From positions 81,918,797-81,982,796 of the forward strand of contig NC_071392.1 of NCBI RefSeq assembly GCF_022682495.2: a stretch of DNA of 64,000 bases, in the 5' to 3' direction. Positions within the stretch are counted from its first letter, which is position 1; every line of letters begins with the position of its first letter. The position numbers and the translations under genes were made by a program. Below, piece after piece: positions 12,226 through 24,299 of the stretch. The notes under the pieces are model-generated. The model searched no databases and had not been told where the DNA came from. It was given only the letters and a program-made list of their open reading frames with translations. Origin of the DNA: Desmodus rotundus (Eukaryota > Chordata > Mammalia > Chiroptera > Phyllostomidae).

Positions 12226-14422
12226 CCCTTTTCTTGATACTCAGCCAAAGACAGAGAGGAAACCCAGGCTTCCAGCAGTGATGCTGGCAGGGGCTCCACA
12301 GAGAGGCTGGATTTCCTCGTCCTTGTCACATGACCCTCTCCACGCCCTCAGCGACCCTCCTGGGGCTAATGGCAGAAGAGTCCTCTGTTTTATATGGACA
12401 AACACGGACAGGCGAATAAGCAAACCTGCCCGTCCAGTGCATGGATCTTCACCCTTGAACTTCCATTCCTTGTCTCTAACCGGGCAGGGTCTCTTGAAAG
12501 CTGACCTCCAGGGCACACACATTTCTAGATCAGTAGAGACCAGGGCTTTAAATTGATAAGAAAACATCCCCCCAAGCCCCGGGTTGGTCTTTTTCATTAT
12601 TACGAGACCCTGTGATCCCTTTCACTACCCTATCAACCGTACCCCACGGAAGGTTCCTAACCACTGTGTCATTTTCGCATTACAGAAATGCTAGGAAGTG
12701 TGCCTCCTCGACATGGTGTGTATTTTGAATACTGCACTATAAGTTCCTTTTAAATTACTTTTCAACAATACACATGAGAAGAAAGAGTCATTTTGACATT
12801 TCCCCATTTAATTAACACTACGTGCTGCTTAATTTATTTAATTGCATATGAGAGCACACGTGATTTATGGACAAGCAATGCACAGCGATGTGGCAGGTTT
12901 GGTTAGGGCCCTGGAGCGCATCAGCCAGGCAGACCAAAGTCTGACTGTGCGCCGTTGCATTCAACACTGCTTTCAGATTCAATGTCTCACTTTCAAAGAG
13001 TTAGCTCATTTCTTTTTGTAACTTTTATATATGTTTCTAAATGAAGAAATAAAAGATACATTTTCAAATTGTGGTTGACACGCACATTTCTACAATCAAC
13101 CACGGTGCTGGGTTTGGACGCTTGGTTCCTTCAAAAATAAAAGGCCCCGTTAGCTATAATCATGACAATATTTTTCCTTCGCCTAGTGATTTTGAAATGA
13201 CTAAGAACACCTCCGTGTTGAAAGAGCCGTGACTGAATCTGGCGAAGCTCATGAAGAGGCCCGTTTGCAGTGTGCTACAGTACAGAGGTGTCCTGCCTCT
13301 GCCCGTTCATAGGGCACAGCTACGTTAGGTGACACGTGCTGCTTCTGTCCCACTGCCCCTCCTGATGTGCTTTCTACCTTTCTCCACCCTGCGTCCTGTT
13401 CGGAATGTGGACTCACGGATCGTTTCAACAGTGTCCCTTGTGGTCTGGTGTCTACTGGGTTTGGACGCTAGAGTTTGAAGGACTGAGGTTGGAATACTTA
13501 TCCCCAGCCTGAGGCTCCCTGAGTCTCCCAGTGCCTGTGAAAGGGTGCCGCCCCTCTGCCTGCCTCTTCTGACTGTACGTGCCCACAGCCCCCAACCCCA
13601 GCTCGCTGCAGGTACCAGCCTCAGGGTTCTTCACTGTGCCTCGGGGTTTTGCTACACTCTGCTCACACACTTTACGTATTCTCTTTATTAAATATCCATC
13701 AGACTACATCATTTCAGCGTGAGTGTGCCTCGCTTTTCTGCCTGAACCCTGACTCTTACATAATATAGGACGATGAATGAAAACGCTGTAAAACTATGTA
13801 ATGGTCCTAAACATGGCAGCCTGTGATATTCAGCAAATGTTAAAGCGACTGAGCCAGGGAATTGCGAGCTCTCTCCTCTATTAAATAGGTGACCGTCACA
13901 TGCCACTAAACATGGCAGCCAATCACCTATTCAAGGCTCAAGAGAAAATCAGTCCAAATATTCACTTTATTGCTGATTTTAAAAGTAGAATTCGAAACCC
14001 CAAATATTCTTTAACCATAAACACTCCTTAACAACCCCAAAAGTTTGCAAATCACTCATTAGAAAAAAGTTTTGCTAAGTGAAAATGATTACTTTTCACC
14101 CCATCCCAATGGGTAAATTATGGAATCACATGTATAAGGGGGTGTCTGTATGGGAAATGGTTTAAAAATCTCTGGAAATGTAAGGATGTACAACTCCACC
14201 AATGAAAAGTATGCATAGTACCAACGTGTGAAATGAATTCTCAATCACTTAATCTGTAAGTGGAAGTTGAGCTATAGGTTTCCTCTAATCCAGAGTAGAA
14301 GCCAGGGCCCAAAGAAGGGTTATTCTTTATCCACCAAGGAGACGCAGGTCAAAGACAATCCCATGTCATAATTGCCTCAGTCCCTGGGAATTCATGAATA
14401 TAGGAGATGAATATAATAGTAC

Positions 14423-14969
14423 TATCGGGTTGGCCAAAAAGTCCATTTAGTTTTCTCAGTAAAAATAAAAGACACGTTTTTTTCATTTTCACCACTAACT
14501 TTATTGGTTTGGGTATTTTGAGTATGTCAGCTATCTCCCACGTGGTACAACATTGATTACTCTCAACGTTCCAATTTGATCACTATCAGCTTCAACTCAT
14601 GTACCCAACCACGGAGCATCATCCAGTGAGAAATCTCCAGCCCGAACCTTCACAAACCACTTCTGACACGTTTGATCAGTCATGGCACCTTCTCCATACA
14701 CTGCACAAATCTTTTTTTGTGTTTTTACCTTTCTTGAAATAATAAAGCATAATATGCCAACAATGCTGTGTATTTTCTTCCGTCTTCAATATTAAAATGG
14801 CTACACAAAAATTCACCAATGTTGATGAAGTTTTTTTAAAATGCACACTGATATGACAGCTGTCACAGTACAATCTAAGAAAATTGTTTCGAATGAAGTT
14901 AAAGACCCCTAAACACTGCCAGAGCCATCTTATGGAAAACACTAAACGAACTTTTTGGCCAACCCAGTA
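14423..14969 (-). mobile_element. Internally deleted mariner transposon
   Basis: The ends are near-perfect inverted repeats: left 'gggttggccaaaaagtccat', right 'gaactttttggccaaccca'. A TA follows the right end. The length, about 547 bp, is well below the roughly 1.3 kb of a full mariner. On the minus strand an ATG at 14683 opens the remains of the transposase N-terminus, reading CQKWFVKVRAGDFSLDDAPW, then a stop codon. This matches the helix-turn-helix start of mariner transposases. Most of the catalytic DDD region is missing, so the copy is non-autonomous. Confidence 0.9.
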
Positions 14970-15387
14970 TATTACAGGAACATTACGTGGGGAGTTGGGA
15001 TCACGGGCTTCCCCACGAGAGCCGGGAGCACTCCAAGATGCCAAGGTGGCTGCCTGAGAACATGGGCGGGAAAGTCATGGTCGCAGCGACTCAGAGTCCA
15101 GCGAGTCCAGCTCTCCCAATTCAGGTGACCACACCAACACACAACAAAGCCAGAAAAGGGAGTGTAGCACGACACCGGGGAAGGCTCATCACAAAATATA
15201 GAACGTTTACGGATTTTCTTTCCACAACGTCCCTCCACCTCTACTACAGCCTGACATTTGTTGAGGGGGGGCTGGGCGGGGGCAGGTATTAGGCTGAAGT
15301 GCAGAGCCTGCTCATCCACATCCTTACCACTCTTCGCATCCCCCATCTCAAAATGGGCTGCGCCTATCTGTTTCTTCTCTCGTTTAT

Positions 15388-15413
15388 ACACACACACACA
15401 CACACACACACAC
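15388..15413 (+). repeat. (AC)n microsatellite
   Basis: About 13 uninterrupted AC units. A CT-rich tract lies nearby at 15575-15625. Confidence 0.95.
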
Positions 15414-16721
15414 TTGTGGGGAACTTGTAAATGGTTTACAATCCAGAGTCAGAGTAAACCCACAACCCACAAGGCAACGCCAGAAGGAAAAGGGGTGGGT
15501 GGCCCCGGGGAAGGAAGGTCCGTGAGAGTGGAGGGCGGACCTCCTTTTCCACAGCCCTGCAAAACGGCTGGTAAGGATTACTCTACTCCCCTCTTCTTCC
15601 TCATCTTCTTTTTCCTCCTCCAACTTTCGAACTACTTCACCTGTTCTCCTCACAGGCTAGAAGGGGGCCAACAGAGAGTCACCGAGTTCAGCTGGAGAAG
15701 ACAATGCTGGTTGTGACGGAGGGCAGTAGCCTCGAGCGTGAGGCATGCGCCTTCCGAAGTAGAACCTGGGGACCAATGGCTACAGCACAGTATTTCCTCC
15801 CAAGACACTGTGCAAACAGCGAGATGAAGGAGACTTTTTCCAAGTGTCACTCACTCTCAACACTCCTACAGTTCCCTGTCTCTCTCTACTGTCAAAAATG
15901 TCATACTGGTCGGCTCCCCACAGCACTTGGCCCAAATGAGTCACATGAATAAAGGAACAAATTAGGAATTGTTCATCGATGAGGGATATATTCTCTCTAC
16001 CAAATCAAAACACCCCTTCACTGAGTCCAGCTTACTACTGATATCACTTGGAAAAAAGATCTTTGTAGCGTGATTTACCAGAAGTTTAACCTTCCCAGAG
16101 GGGCCTTTCATTCCTCAAATGTATCTTTGTACGTTGAAAAAACTCCCTAACCCAGATCTGTTGGGATCGATATCGTGTGGAATCCACAGTGTTCTACAGC
16201 ACACCAGTCGTACGAAGGGAGACAGGAGACATAAATAAGCACATAGGAGAAGGGCATCTCTTTCCGGGACCTGGATAATACCCGAAGGAAGCCACATATT
16301 TCCTGCGTCCGTGCTGTGCTTTGCTCAACCACAACAATGTATCGGCAACAGCAGTGTTATTCAACAACCCAGTGATTTTCTATTGCCGATCAAGGAAGTA
16401 TGGTGGGCCAGTATTCCTCCCGAGGGGATGTTAACAAAATAGGAAGAGTTGCTTTTGAAACTATCAACATGAAATCCACCACAAAAATGGATCCATTTCT
16501 CTTAAAACGGGCTAAGTCCTTGTATTAAGACCTCTCTCTCTTGCCGTGAGTTCTCGAACAAGTCAAACAGCTCTCCGGGAAAGGGGACTTAGAGAAAGAA
16601 GGCCTTTCGGAGAGCTAGTGACGTACAGAGCACTGGATTCGGGTGGCGGGACTCCTCTAGCTCGGGTGCTTGCGAAGGCCCGAGGAGCCCCCCGCAGCGC
16701 CGTGGGTGCCGGGCCCCTTAC

Positions 16722-16787
16722 CTTCCCGCACTGCTTACATTTTCCCTCCTGCCGGCGCCTGTGCACCCAGTGATGACGCACAAAATT
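16722..16787 (-). CDS. DGKI: DGKI coding exon, start of second C1 domain (probably exon 5)
   Basis: This 66-bp exon encodes 22 residues, [20 protein letters not shown] followed by GK. The acceptor is ttttcccacag and the donor gtaaggg on the minus strand. It holds the opening of the second C1 domain: the histidines of HHWVH and the first CKQC zinc-ligand pair, with the basic RRRQ stretch between them. The exon lies in a small GC- and CpG-richer patch (about 16600-16780) inside an AT-rich intron landscape; I saw no promoter elements to explain that, and coding constraint plus local composition is enough. Both ends are phase 0. The sequence fits DGK iota; zeta differs at several positions here according to family knowledge. 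Confidence 0.94.
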
Positions 16788-17799
16788 CTGTGGGAAAACA
16801 AAATAAAGAGAATCTATTTAAATTTGCAAGTCGCAATATTAGTTGTGCTTTTCTTGTTTTCAGAATACAGCTTTCATAAACCATCATCTACGAGCACAGT
16901 TAACACAAAACAAATTCATGTGCACGTGTAACTTATTTAACCCTAAACGTGAAGCCACTTAGAGAAATGAAGCTAAGTCTCCATCCGCAGCCGTTCAGCA
17001 CGGCCGTCCTCCAGGTCTCCCCAGGGACAAATAGCCACATGGGGGGGGGCGGGCTGCGTCTCTGCTTTCCTCCTAGGAGGACCCCGTGCAGAGCTGTGAG
17101 CAAGGCAGGGGCCTGGAGCTGGGAGGTCATCAGGCAGGTGAAAGAAAGATCTTTGGAGGGGGGGAAAAGTGAGGGAGAGAAGCAGAAACCACAATGCCCA
17201 ATATTTTTTTTTAACAAATATGTCTCTAGTATTTCTTTATATGCCAGGGAGGCACCATACTAAACACGTGAGCTAGAAAGCACTGAAAAAATTAAAGGCT
17301 CAGACCGAACTACATCTCCCAATTCAGAACAGAGACGGTGAGACTTTGTTGCCAGGGAAAGTGAAGGAGGAGAAAAGGTGAAGGAAAGAGATGAGAAGGA
17401 CGAGGGACGTGGGCATGTCGTGAGGTTTTTGCAGTGACACTGAGCTCCAAGTGTCCTTGGGTACTCTGAACTCGATCAGCTTTCAAGGTCTATTCTTGTC
17501 TTGAGCTACAGGAAACCCAGAACGTCCCTTCGCTCCAAACAGACAATCGCTCCTGGGGCAGAGGGTCAAGGCGGCCTTCGCCACGCTCTGGGGAAAGGCA
17601 CGTCATCAGAAAGTTGTCCGCAGGCCGAATGCCCGGTGCGGGGAAACCCTAATAACCTGCACAAGTCGTTCCTCCTAGGCCGATACAGCTAAAATACCTG
17701 CCAACGCTTTCTCCGCTGCCCTCTTCCGAGAGAGCAGGCTCCACCTGAGATTGACATGTCCAGCGACTGCCAAGTCACCTGTGCCTCCCCCTTAAAGGC

Positions 17800-17900
17800 C
17801 TTTTAAAATACATTCAGTCATTCGACAAATACTAAACACCTACTGTCTGCCAAGCACTGTTCTAAGTACAGAGGAACGTAGCAAATAGATCAGCGTTGAG
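17800..17900 (-). mobile_element. L2 LINE fragment
   Basis: 'cattcagtcattcgacaaat' followed by actaaacacctactgtctgcc and aagcactgttctaagtac is the reverse complement of the L2 3' end. Confidence 0.6.
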
Positions 17901-18189
17901 GAAAAAAATAATCAGAACAAGGCATAAAATTCAGAGTGACAAAAATACCCCAACAAGCATTAACATTATCAATTCCAAAATGCCACCTCTATTTCTCTAT
18001 ATAATGTCAAATCAATTTAAATTAAAACTAAACAAAGATCCTGGAGGCTTTTATCTACAATAAGAAAAAAAGAAGCCTAATGGTCTCACTAATTAGTCTA
18101 ATTTTTGTCTTGCTTTTCCCACAGCGGCAGTTTAATAAAACACAAACATAATTCATACAGAGAGGCCCATTCTCGGAAGGGAGCCAACA

Positions 18190-18360
18190 GTAACAATAGC
18201 TAACATGTGTTGAGCACTGTGTGCCGAGTGCTCTTCAAAATGTTTCACGCGAGATCATTCTTTTCATTTCCATCAAGACAGCAGAGGTGGTGTTTACGTG
18301 GTAGGTACCAGGTAAAAGACCGGGTTCGAGCTCCTTCAATAACTGACTTCGGTGACAGTC
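18190..18360 (-). mobile_element. MIR SINE fragment
   Basis: 'caatagctaacatgtgttga' and gcactgtgtgccgagtgctc, then a diverged central region, fit a minus-oriented MIR. Confidence 0.55.
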
Positions 18361-19644
18361 AGTAGTGGAAATAAGTGTTAGACAGTATTACAAGGGATAT
18401 GAAAATTTATTGTAATTGCTGTTGGTTTAGCAAAAACTAGGGAGAATGAACAATACCATTGATGGTAAGAGAAATTCTGTAGTTGTTGGCATTATAAATC
18501 ACCTAATGACCACTTAACAATGGCCACAAGTCAACCATTGCTTGGAAATGAGAAGATTGACTTATCATCTGTGTGGCAATATATAGTGTTTGGTAAGCAG
18601 ATATATAATACCACATAGTTTAGTTTATTTAGGGAATAAAAGGACATTATGAAGTTATCTACATATTAATATATATGCTTGTAAGTGGTTAAATATTTTT
18701 AATATCATCCTTCCTAGGAAATAGGTAGGAAACTAAAAGCACTAAGCCACAGTAAGATAAAGCGACTCGAACAGAAGCACGGAGGAGGAAACCCCAGTTG
18801 TTGCACTAAGTGCATGCAGCATAGCATACTGCATGGCCTGTAGAAGAGACTGCGGAGCTGCCCCCGACCCACCACTCTGCAGTTGGAGGTGTCAACGGCC
18901 TTCTGCTCAGAGGTCTTCTTAGGCCTAATTTCTTCTACCAATTAAACACAGTTTGAGCAAAGTAAACCTTTAATGAATGTGGTTTGAATTGAATGGAATT
19001 CTCAACCTAATTTCTTTGGAGATTAGATCATATAATTGCCATTTGGAAGGGTCACCAAGTGCCTTTATCAACTAGGAAAACCAATCTATAGAATCACTGC
19101 TGTTTTCTGATCCTTATTTCCCCAGAACTTTAATTTTCACACTATGCCCTTTTGATAGATATTTACATCTCCTAAATTATCAAACTGAAATTAGACTCAG
19201 GATCCTTACAAATTACTGCAGATATGAGTGTTGGTACACTTATTAAGATAGCCCAGTAAGGCTTCTGGCACCATATCATCTTTTTATTGTTTATCAACAA
19301 TCGCTGAATTATTCATATGCTGTCTTTAAATACTGTAAAGAAAGGGCTATTACTTAGGGGTGTTAAAATCTCAGTGACACAATATTTCAGGGCTTATATT
19401 CAGTATTGTTCAGAGAAATGCATAGTACCATTGCTCAATTATTTTCAAACAGCCAGTTCAATGCATAATATTATTCATAGAACACTTGAAAGGATCCTAA
19501 AATTATAACTCATTCCATATAGCTTATGTCTAAGAAGGGTGAGTTCCACCAAAATTCAACTAAGTGTCCAACCAAAATTCATGAAAAAACTTCCGTGTCA
19601 GATACTCTGAAAGTGCAGGGTACAGTGATCATCAATCTGTGCTT

Positions 19645-19727
19645 GGATCCCAGCTCTGGATCCCTCCTCTAGATCCCTGTTCTGGATCCCTGCTCTAAAT
19701 CCCTGCTCTGGATCCCTGCTCTAGATC
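19645..19727 (+). repeat. 13-bp minisatellite with GGATCC motifs
   Basis: Six tandem 13-bp units close to ggatccctgctct, plus a partial seventh. The first two bases vary among gg, ag and aa between units. Point differences show the array is not recent or has not been fully homogenised. Confidence 0.9.
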
Positions 19728-19939
19728 AAGACTCCTCAGAGTGCCAAAGATGCAGAGGTGTCACTTGAGCCCAGGTCAGACAAATTCTAAAGTGATTGTT
19801 CTTTCATTTACATTGATTAAACTACCTAAGGTCTCTTAAGTAAGAACCTCAAATGGGTCATAGTCTGAGATAAGTTCCATCTTCATACTGCCCTCTTAGG
19901 CCAAGAGCTTGTGAACATTTTTGGGAGAAATGGACACTT

Positions 19940-20560
19940 TCATAAACGCATTCAGTCAACAGATACTTGTTGATTACATCTCCCATGTCCTGGTACAGTG
20001 AGTTTGGGACACAGTCCATGAGTGACCTCCCAAAGCTTATGCTACAGAAGAATGACAGCAAACAAGAAAATGAGCAATACATATAATAACAATGACGTAT
20101 AAAGTGCTCTGAATGGGGAAGAACAAGGTGCTCTGAGAAAGAACAATGAGCGACCTTTGTCATTGAGGAATGATGACATTCGAGCTGAGGCCTAACTGTA
20201 AGAAATAGCTAGCCTGCACAGAGATCGCCGGTACAGCAGTGGCATGCACCAGCTTCTGAAGCTGGGGAATTGCGTCATGTGTGCCTCCGGAACTGAAAGG
20301 AAGTCCAGGGGTAGATGGGTGGGCGTGGAGAGGCAGGCCGGGGCCAGACCGTGCAGAACTCTTCATGCCAAACCAAGGGGTTTGGTTTGGCTTAGAGTGC
20401 TACAGAAACCTCTGGAAAGTGTTAGGCTGGAAAGTGGCCTCAGCCAGTCTTCATTCCAAGTGATCACGCTCTTAAATCGTGGTAGACTGAAGGACAAAAT
20501 TAAGGGATTATGGAGAAGCTACTGCAGTGGTTGAAAGTGGGATATCACGGTGCCTTCATC
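19940..20560 (-). mobile_element. L2 LINE fragment
   Basis: It starts with 'cattcagtcaacagatactt', then passes through 'ccaaagcttatgctacagaa', 'caaacaagaaaatgagcaat' and 'ggccagaccgtgcagaactc'. That order matches other minus-oriented L2 copies in the window (for example 33283-33800). Confidence 0.55.
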
Positions 20561-20775
20561 TAAGGCACAGACAACACAAATGGAGGTAAAGAGATAACTC
20601 GAAATATATTTTATGAATACAATTGATAGGGCTGGCAAATGAACTAGATGTGGTGAGTACATGGGAGAAGGAATCTATATAACCAGTTTTCTCGATTGAA
20701 CCACTGGATCGATAGCCATCTCATTTTCTGAGATATAAAAGAAAATCATTTTTAGGAAGGTGGAAATGAGCTTAG

Positions 20776-21008
20776 GGTTTTTTTCAAGATTTTATTTATC
20801 TATTTTTAGAGAGAGGGGAAGGGAGGGAGAAAGAGAGGAGGAGAGACATCAGTGCAAGAGAGAAGCATCCATTGGTTGCCTCTCATACCTGCCCCAACCA
20901 GGGGCCAAACCTGCAACCCAGGCATGTGCCCTGACCAGGAATTGAACTGGTGACCTTTCACTTTGCATGATGACACCCAACCCACTGAGCCACACCAGTC
21001 AGGGCAAA
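20776..21008 (-). mobile_element. Ves-type bat SINE
   Basis: On the plus strand an A/T-rich end, a purine-rich tract and 'accaggggccaaacctgcaa' lead to the head 'cccactgagccacaccagtc' and agggc. This is the reverse complement of a tRNA-derived bat SINE with A- and B-box promoter motifs. A short cttag on both sides (20771-20775 and 21009-21013) may be the target duplication. Confidence 0.85.
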
Positions 21009-22554
21009 CTTAGTTTTCAATGCATCATATTTGAGAGGATTGTGATACATCCAATGGGCATGTCAAATGGAACTCCAAGAAGATGTGTGGAGTAGACTTG
21101 TAAAGCCAGGAATCGTCAGCCCAGACATGATATTTAAAGCCATGAGCTTGGATGAGCTCTTCCAACAAGAGTGGGCGGAGAGAAAACATGGCCATGTACC
21201 AACCCCAGAGGAACACGCAGAAATCTGGGGTGGGGCGGGGAGTGAGCAATGCAAGCCAGTGGGAAGCACTACCTACTGAAATAGAGGGCCAGCAGGAAAG
21301 ATGTCAAGACAGGAGAGCATTCAAAAAGAGTGGAACATCGAACACTTTGAATGCATTTGAAAGATTGAATAACAACAACAAAAAAAAAGGAAACAGAAAA
21401 ACAACTTACAGATTTGGCATCAGAGAGATATTGGCAACATCAAAAAAAGCAATTTCAGTGAGTGGAGAGAGTGAAAACCAGATTAGAACAGGTTAAAAGG
21501 ACGAGGGGACATACTGTTTGTACATAATACACTTTCTGGAAGTTTATGTAGCATGAATACAAAACTAAGAATCAGAGCCGCAGTGAAGACACAGCTGGTG
21601 GTTAAAGAATATGTTCATTTGTTATTTTTTAAAGATAGGAGCTATTAGAGCATGTTTATGCTGATGAAAATAACCTAGAAGAAGGGGTGAAAATGTTGGA
21701 AAGGAATAAATATCAAGTCCTTGCGAAGAAGACAAGGGGAGGTTTCCAAAACATTCACGGAGGGTCTCACTTCACAGACAAGAAGTGACACAGCTAGGGA
21801 AAACTAAAAACGAACCAACGAGCAAAAACACTTGCACCAGAAAGCTGCACATACAATAATACTTGTCTGTGCAGAAAGAAAGAGACAGGTTCAAGAACGC
21901 AGAGCTGAAGGGGAACATATGGATGCCCTGGTCGGCAATTCATAAACTCTACCTTAAGAATACAAAACTCTTCCTTCTGTTGTCCTCCACGAAATCTCTC
22001 CTTCACTGGAGCTGTCACGGAGCTAACTCCTGGTCAGTGCTTTGGTGCACGGGGGGGAGGGGGCACAACACCATCATTTTTCTTCACCCTACGTGTGACC
22101 TGTGGCCTTCCTATTGCTGACATAACGGGCAACTGTGGGAGGGGCAGCTGATGGGAACCACCGTCTTTTCCTCTCTCAGCAACCTCTGCTCCCAGTCTAT
22201 TCTCTCTCCGTGTCTTCTCCCGGTCTTCTTGTATTAGTCAGGAACAACAAGATCATTCTTTTTCCATGATTTTTTTTCATGAATCTCACTGAAAACATCA
22301 GTGATCTTTATCTACTCAGACATCTTCTCTTCCTATTTTACCCATTCACCTGGTCCCATAGCTTTCATTACTACCTACTCATGCTGACATTTCACAGATG
22401 TCTTGCCAGTAGCCCGATCATCCCCAGGAGCTCCAAACTCACTTCCTACTTAGCTTTCGATGGGGCATTTCCAGCTGGGGTCCTCAAGAACACCCCAAAC
22501 ATGAGAGTACTATAACTAAGCTTGTCATGTGCCCACCCCATCCTCAAATCAACT

Positions 22555-23110
22555 CGTGCTCCAACGTCTAATTGGTTTTGTCCAGAACACAATCCTGGCT
22601 TATTCTGGACTTCTCTGTCTTTAATCCTGCCGTTCACTGCACCCTGTCAATACTGTGTCCTTCCATTTACAGCTGCCCACTTTGTTTCATTCCAATATTC
22701 ATATTAGTTCAGATCCCCATTACTTCTTGCCTGGATTACAAAAATAGCTCCTGATTTCCTCCATAGCTTCAGTATTGCTACTCTTGAAATCCATGGTATT
22801 CCCTCCACACGGGAGCCAGAATCACATACATTCTGCTTAAAATAGCTTCACGCCTCCCTCCCTTTCCTAGCGCCTGTGATGATAAGACGCTCAACTTCCA
22901 GCATGGCTGACGAGAACCTCAGAGTCTGGTCCTGCTTACCTCTGGGATCTCGTGTCTTCCCTGTTACGTTCCCTCTCACTTACATTCTCGTGTGCACGGA
23001 AGGTGCTCACTCACCTCCTAACTACCCCCCCTCCGCTTAGACAATTCCCTTAAGTCTCAGTTTAGCTGCCACCTCTTTCAGGAAGCCCGTTCTCTAACCT
23101 CTCCCCTCTC
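22555..23110 (+). mobile_element. L2 LINE fragment
   Basis: The order 'attacttcttgcctggatta', 'ctgcttaaaatagcttcacg', 'cctgcttacctctgggatct' and 'gctgccacctctttcaggaa' matches the plus-oriented 3' part of L2, ending in the region for 'cacctcctccaggaagcctt'. Confidence 0.6.
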
Positions 23111-23623
23111 TCTCCTATTCCTCACTATACAGAGCTACTTTGAGAAGTGCACTGGCCGGGAAGGTTTCCAAGGGGGATCAATATATATGCGCAACTAAAA
23201 GTAAACTCAGTGGGTTGGAGAAACTATACTTTCCAAAAAGTCTATTTACCACGCTTCCACTTACGGAGAGCACCATGCGAGATGGTAACCGCTGGGCAGC
23301 TAATCCTGTTCTGAGGACGGATTCTGGTCTGTGCAGGCTCATTTGGCCAACGGGGGAGTGTCATTCTGGACCTGGAGCTACACTATAGGGATAACAGAGG
23401 AGGGCGGACAGCCTCCAGCAACATTCCGGTCTTCTCTAACTATGCACACTGCACCATCGCCTCTGAATGAAAGCTGGGCAAACACACGAGTGCAGCCCCC
23501 TCCTGCCTTCACCTCTGCTCACCACGAACACAGCAGCTCTGTTCTTCGCTGTGGTTTCCTGTGTACCTGTGGTCTCCACCACCAGGCTGCAAGGGCAGGG
23601 CCTGAGCCCTGGATGCAGCTCAA

Positions 23624-23666
<43 letters not shown>

Positions 23667-23690
23667 GCTTATCTATCTACCTACTTACCA
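23624..23690 (+). repeat. CTGT/CTAT tetranucleotide repeat
   Basis: Three CTGT units run into about eight CTAT units, followed by imperfect copies up to about 23690. Confidence 0.95.
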
Positions 23691-23734
23691 TCCTCTATCT
23701 ACTTATCTACCTCCCCAACTTTCTCTATTTACTT

Positions 23735-23850
23735 ACTTGACAAATGAAAACATTGAGATTCAGGGAGATGAGGTGAGATGCCCCAAATCACACAGCATCA
23801 AGGCTGATTTTGAAATTAGACTGTCTGACTCCACTGTTCACAGAATTCTC
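23735..23850 (-). mobile_element. MIR SINE fragment
   Basis: 'gacaaatgaaaacattgaga' and 'gccccaaatcacacagcatc' match the reverse complement of the MIR 5' half. Confidence 0.6.
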
Positions 23851-24242
23851 AGTAACTGTGCTGCCCCTGAGTAGCTTCTACCCACTCAAAATTGAACAAT
23901 TGAATTAAAATGGACCTCAGGACGATAAAATGCCATTGCTTTCTTACTTCCTCAGTTCCACCACTGCCCCACCCCTCCTCTCCGCTGCACTCAGTGAGAC
24001 CTTAGCTTCCCACACATTCTGCAAGAATGAAGGGCAGTATACACACCTTGAAAAGACTTGGAGATGTCGTTGACCGCATTTGTTGATCTATTAATAAAAA
24101 GCTGACGTGAAATGGAGGGAGGTGCACTTTCTTCTTTGTGAATATGGATAAACCCTAAGAATCAGTGGGCAATTAAAGCTGGCATTTGAAACAGAGCTCT
24201 GAAATGTGAAACACTCTGCGATTCGAGCTCAGAAATACTTAC

Positions 24243-24299
24243 TTCTCTTGGCGATCTTGAGCCCCCTTCTCGAAATGTTGGTTTACATCTGAAATTAAT
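24243..24299 (-). CDS. DGKI: DGKI coding exon, end of first C1 domain (probably exon 4)
   Basis: This 57-bp exon encodes 19 residues, INFRCKPTFREGGSRSPRE, on the minus strand. The acceptor is aaatgacag and the donor gtaagtat, a near-consensus U1 site. INFRC provides the last cysteine of the first C1 domain; the GGSRSPRE tail is a flexible, serine/arginine-containing spacer between the two C1 domains. It is the smallest exon in the window, and both ends fall between codons. It joins the upstream exon ending EQLEK and the downstream exon starting NFVRHH, giving the continuous order expected for type IV diacylglycerol kinases. Confidence 0.94.

Larger units (their letters stand above)
6503..16721 (-). 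other. DGKI: DGKI intron, 10.2 kb
   Basis: This interval contains a MIR (about 8040-8200), a retroviral pol relic (about 11030-11590), a 5'-inverted L1 (about 11591-12225), a deleted mariner (14423-14969) and an AC microsatellite (15388-15413). I see nothing identifiable in 6503-8040, 8200-11030, 12226-14422, 14970-15387 and 15414-16721 apart from AT-rich runs and short unsupported open frames. Confidence 0.8.
16788..24242 (-). other. DGKI: DGKI intron, 7.5 kb
   Basis: This interval holds L2 fragments (about 17800-17900, 19940-20560 and 22555-23110), MIR fragments (about 18190-18360 and 23735-23850), a 13-bp minisatellite (19645-19727), a Ves SINE (20776-21008) and a CTGT/CTAT tract (23624-23690). 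Stretches 16788-17800, 18360-19640, 21010-22550 and 23110-23620 show nothing I can identify. Confidence 0.8.

Noticed and set aside
15258..15716. Plus-strand open frame with a histidine-threonine repeat
   Set aside because: The repeat is simply the translated AC microsatellite at 15388-15413.
16600..16780. CpG-richer patch around the exon at 16722 as a possible internal promoter
   Set aside because: It is short, and no TATA, initiator or CpG-island extent was seen; coding constraint and local composition suffice.
23624..23690. Regularly spaced short repeats as a CRISPR-like array
   Set aside because: It is a simple tetranucleotide microsatellite with no spacers, in a mammalian genome.
23331..23874. 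Two plus-strand frames with serine-isoleucine-tyrosine-leucine repeats
   Set aside because: They translate the CTGT/CTAT tetranucleotide tract and a MIR fragment, not a gene.
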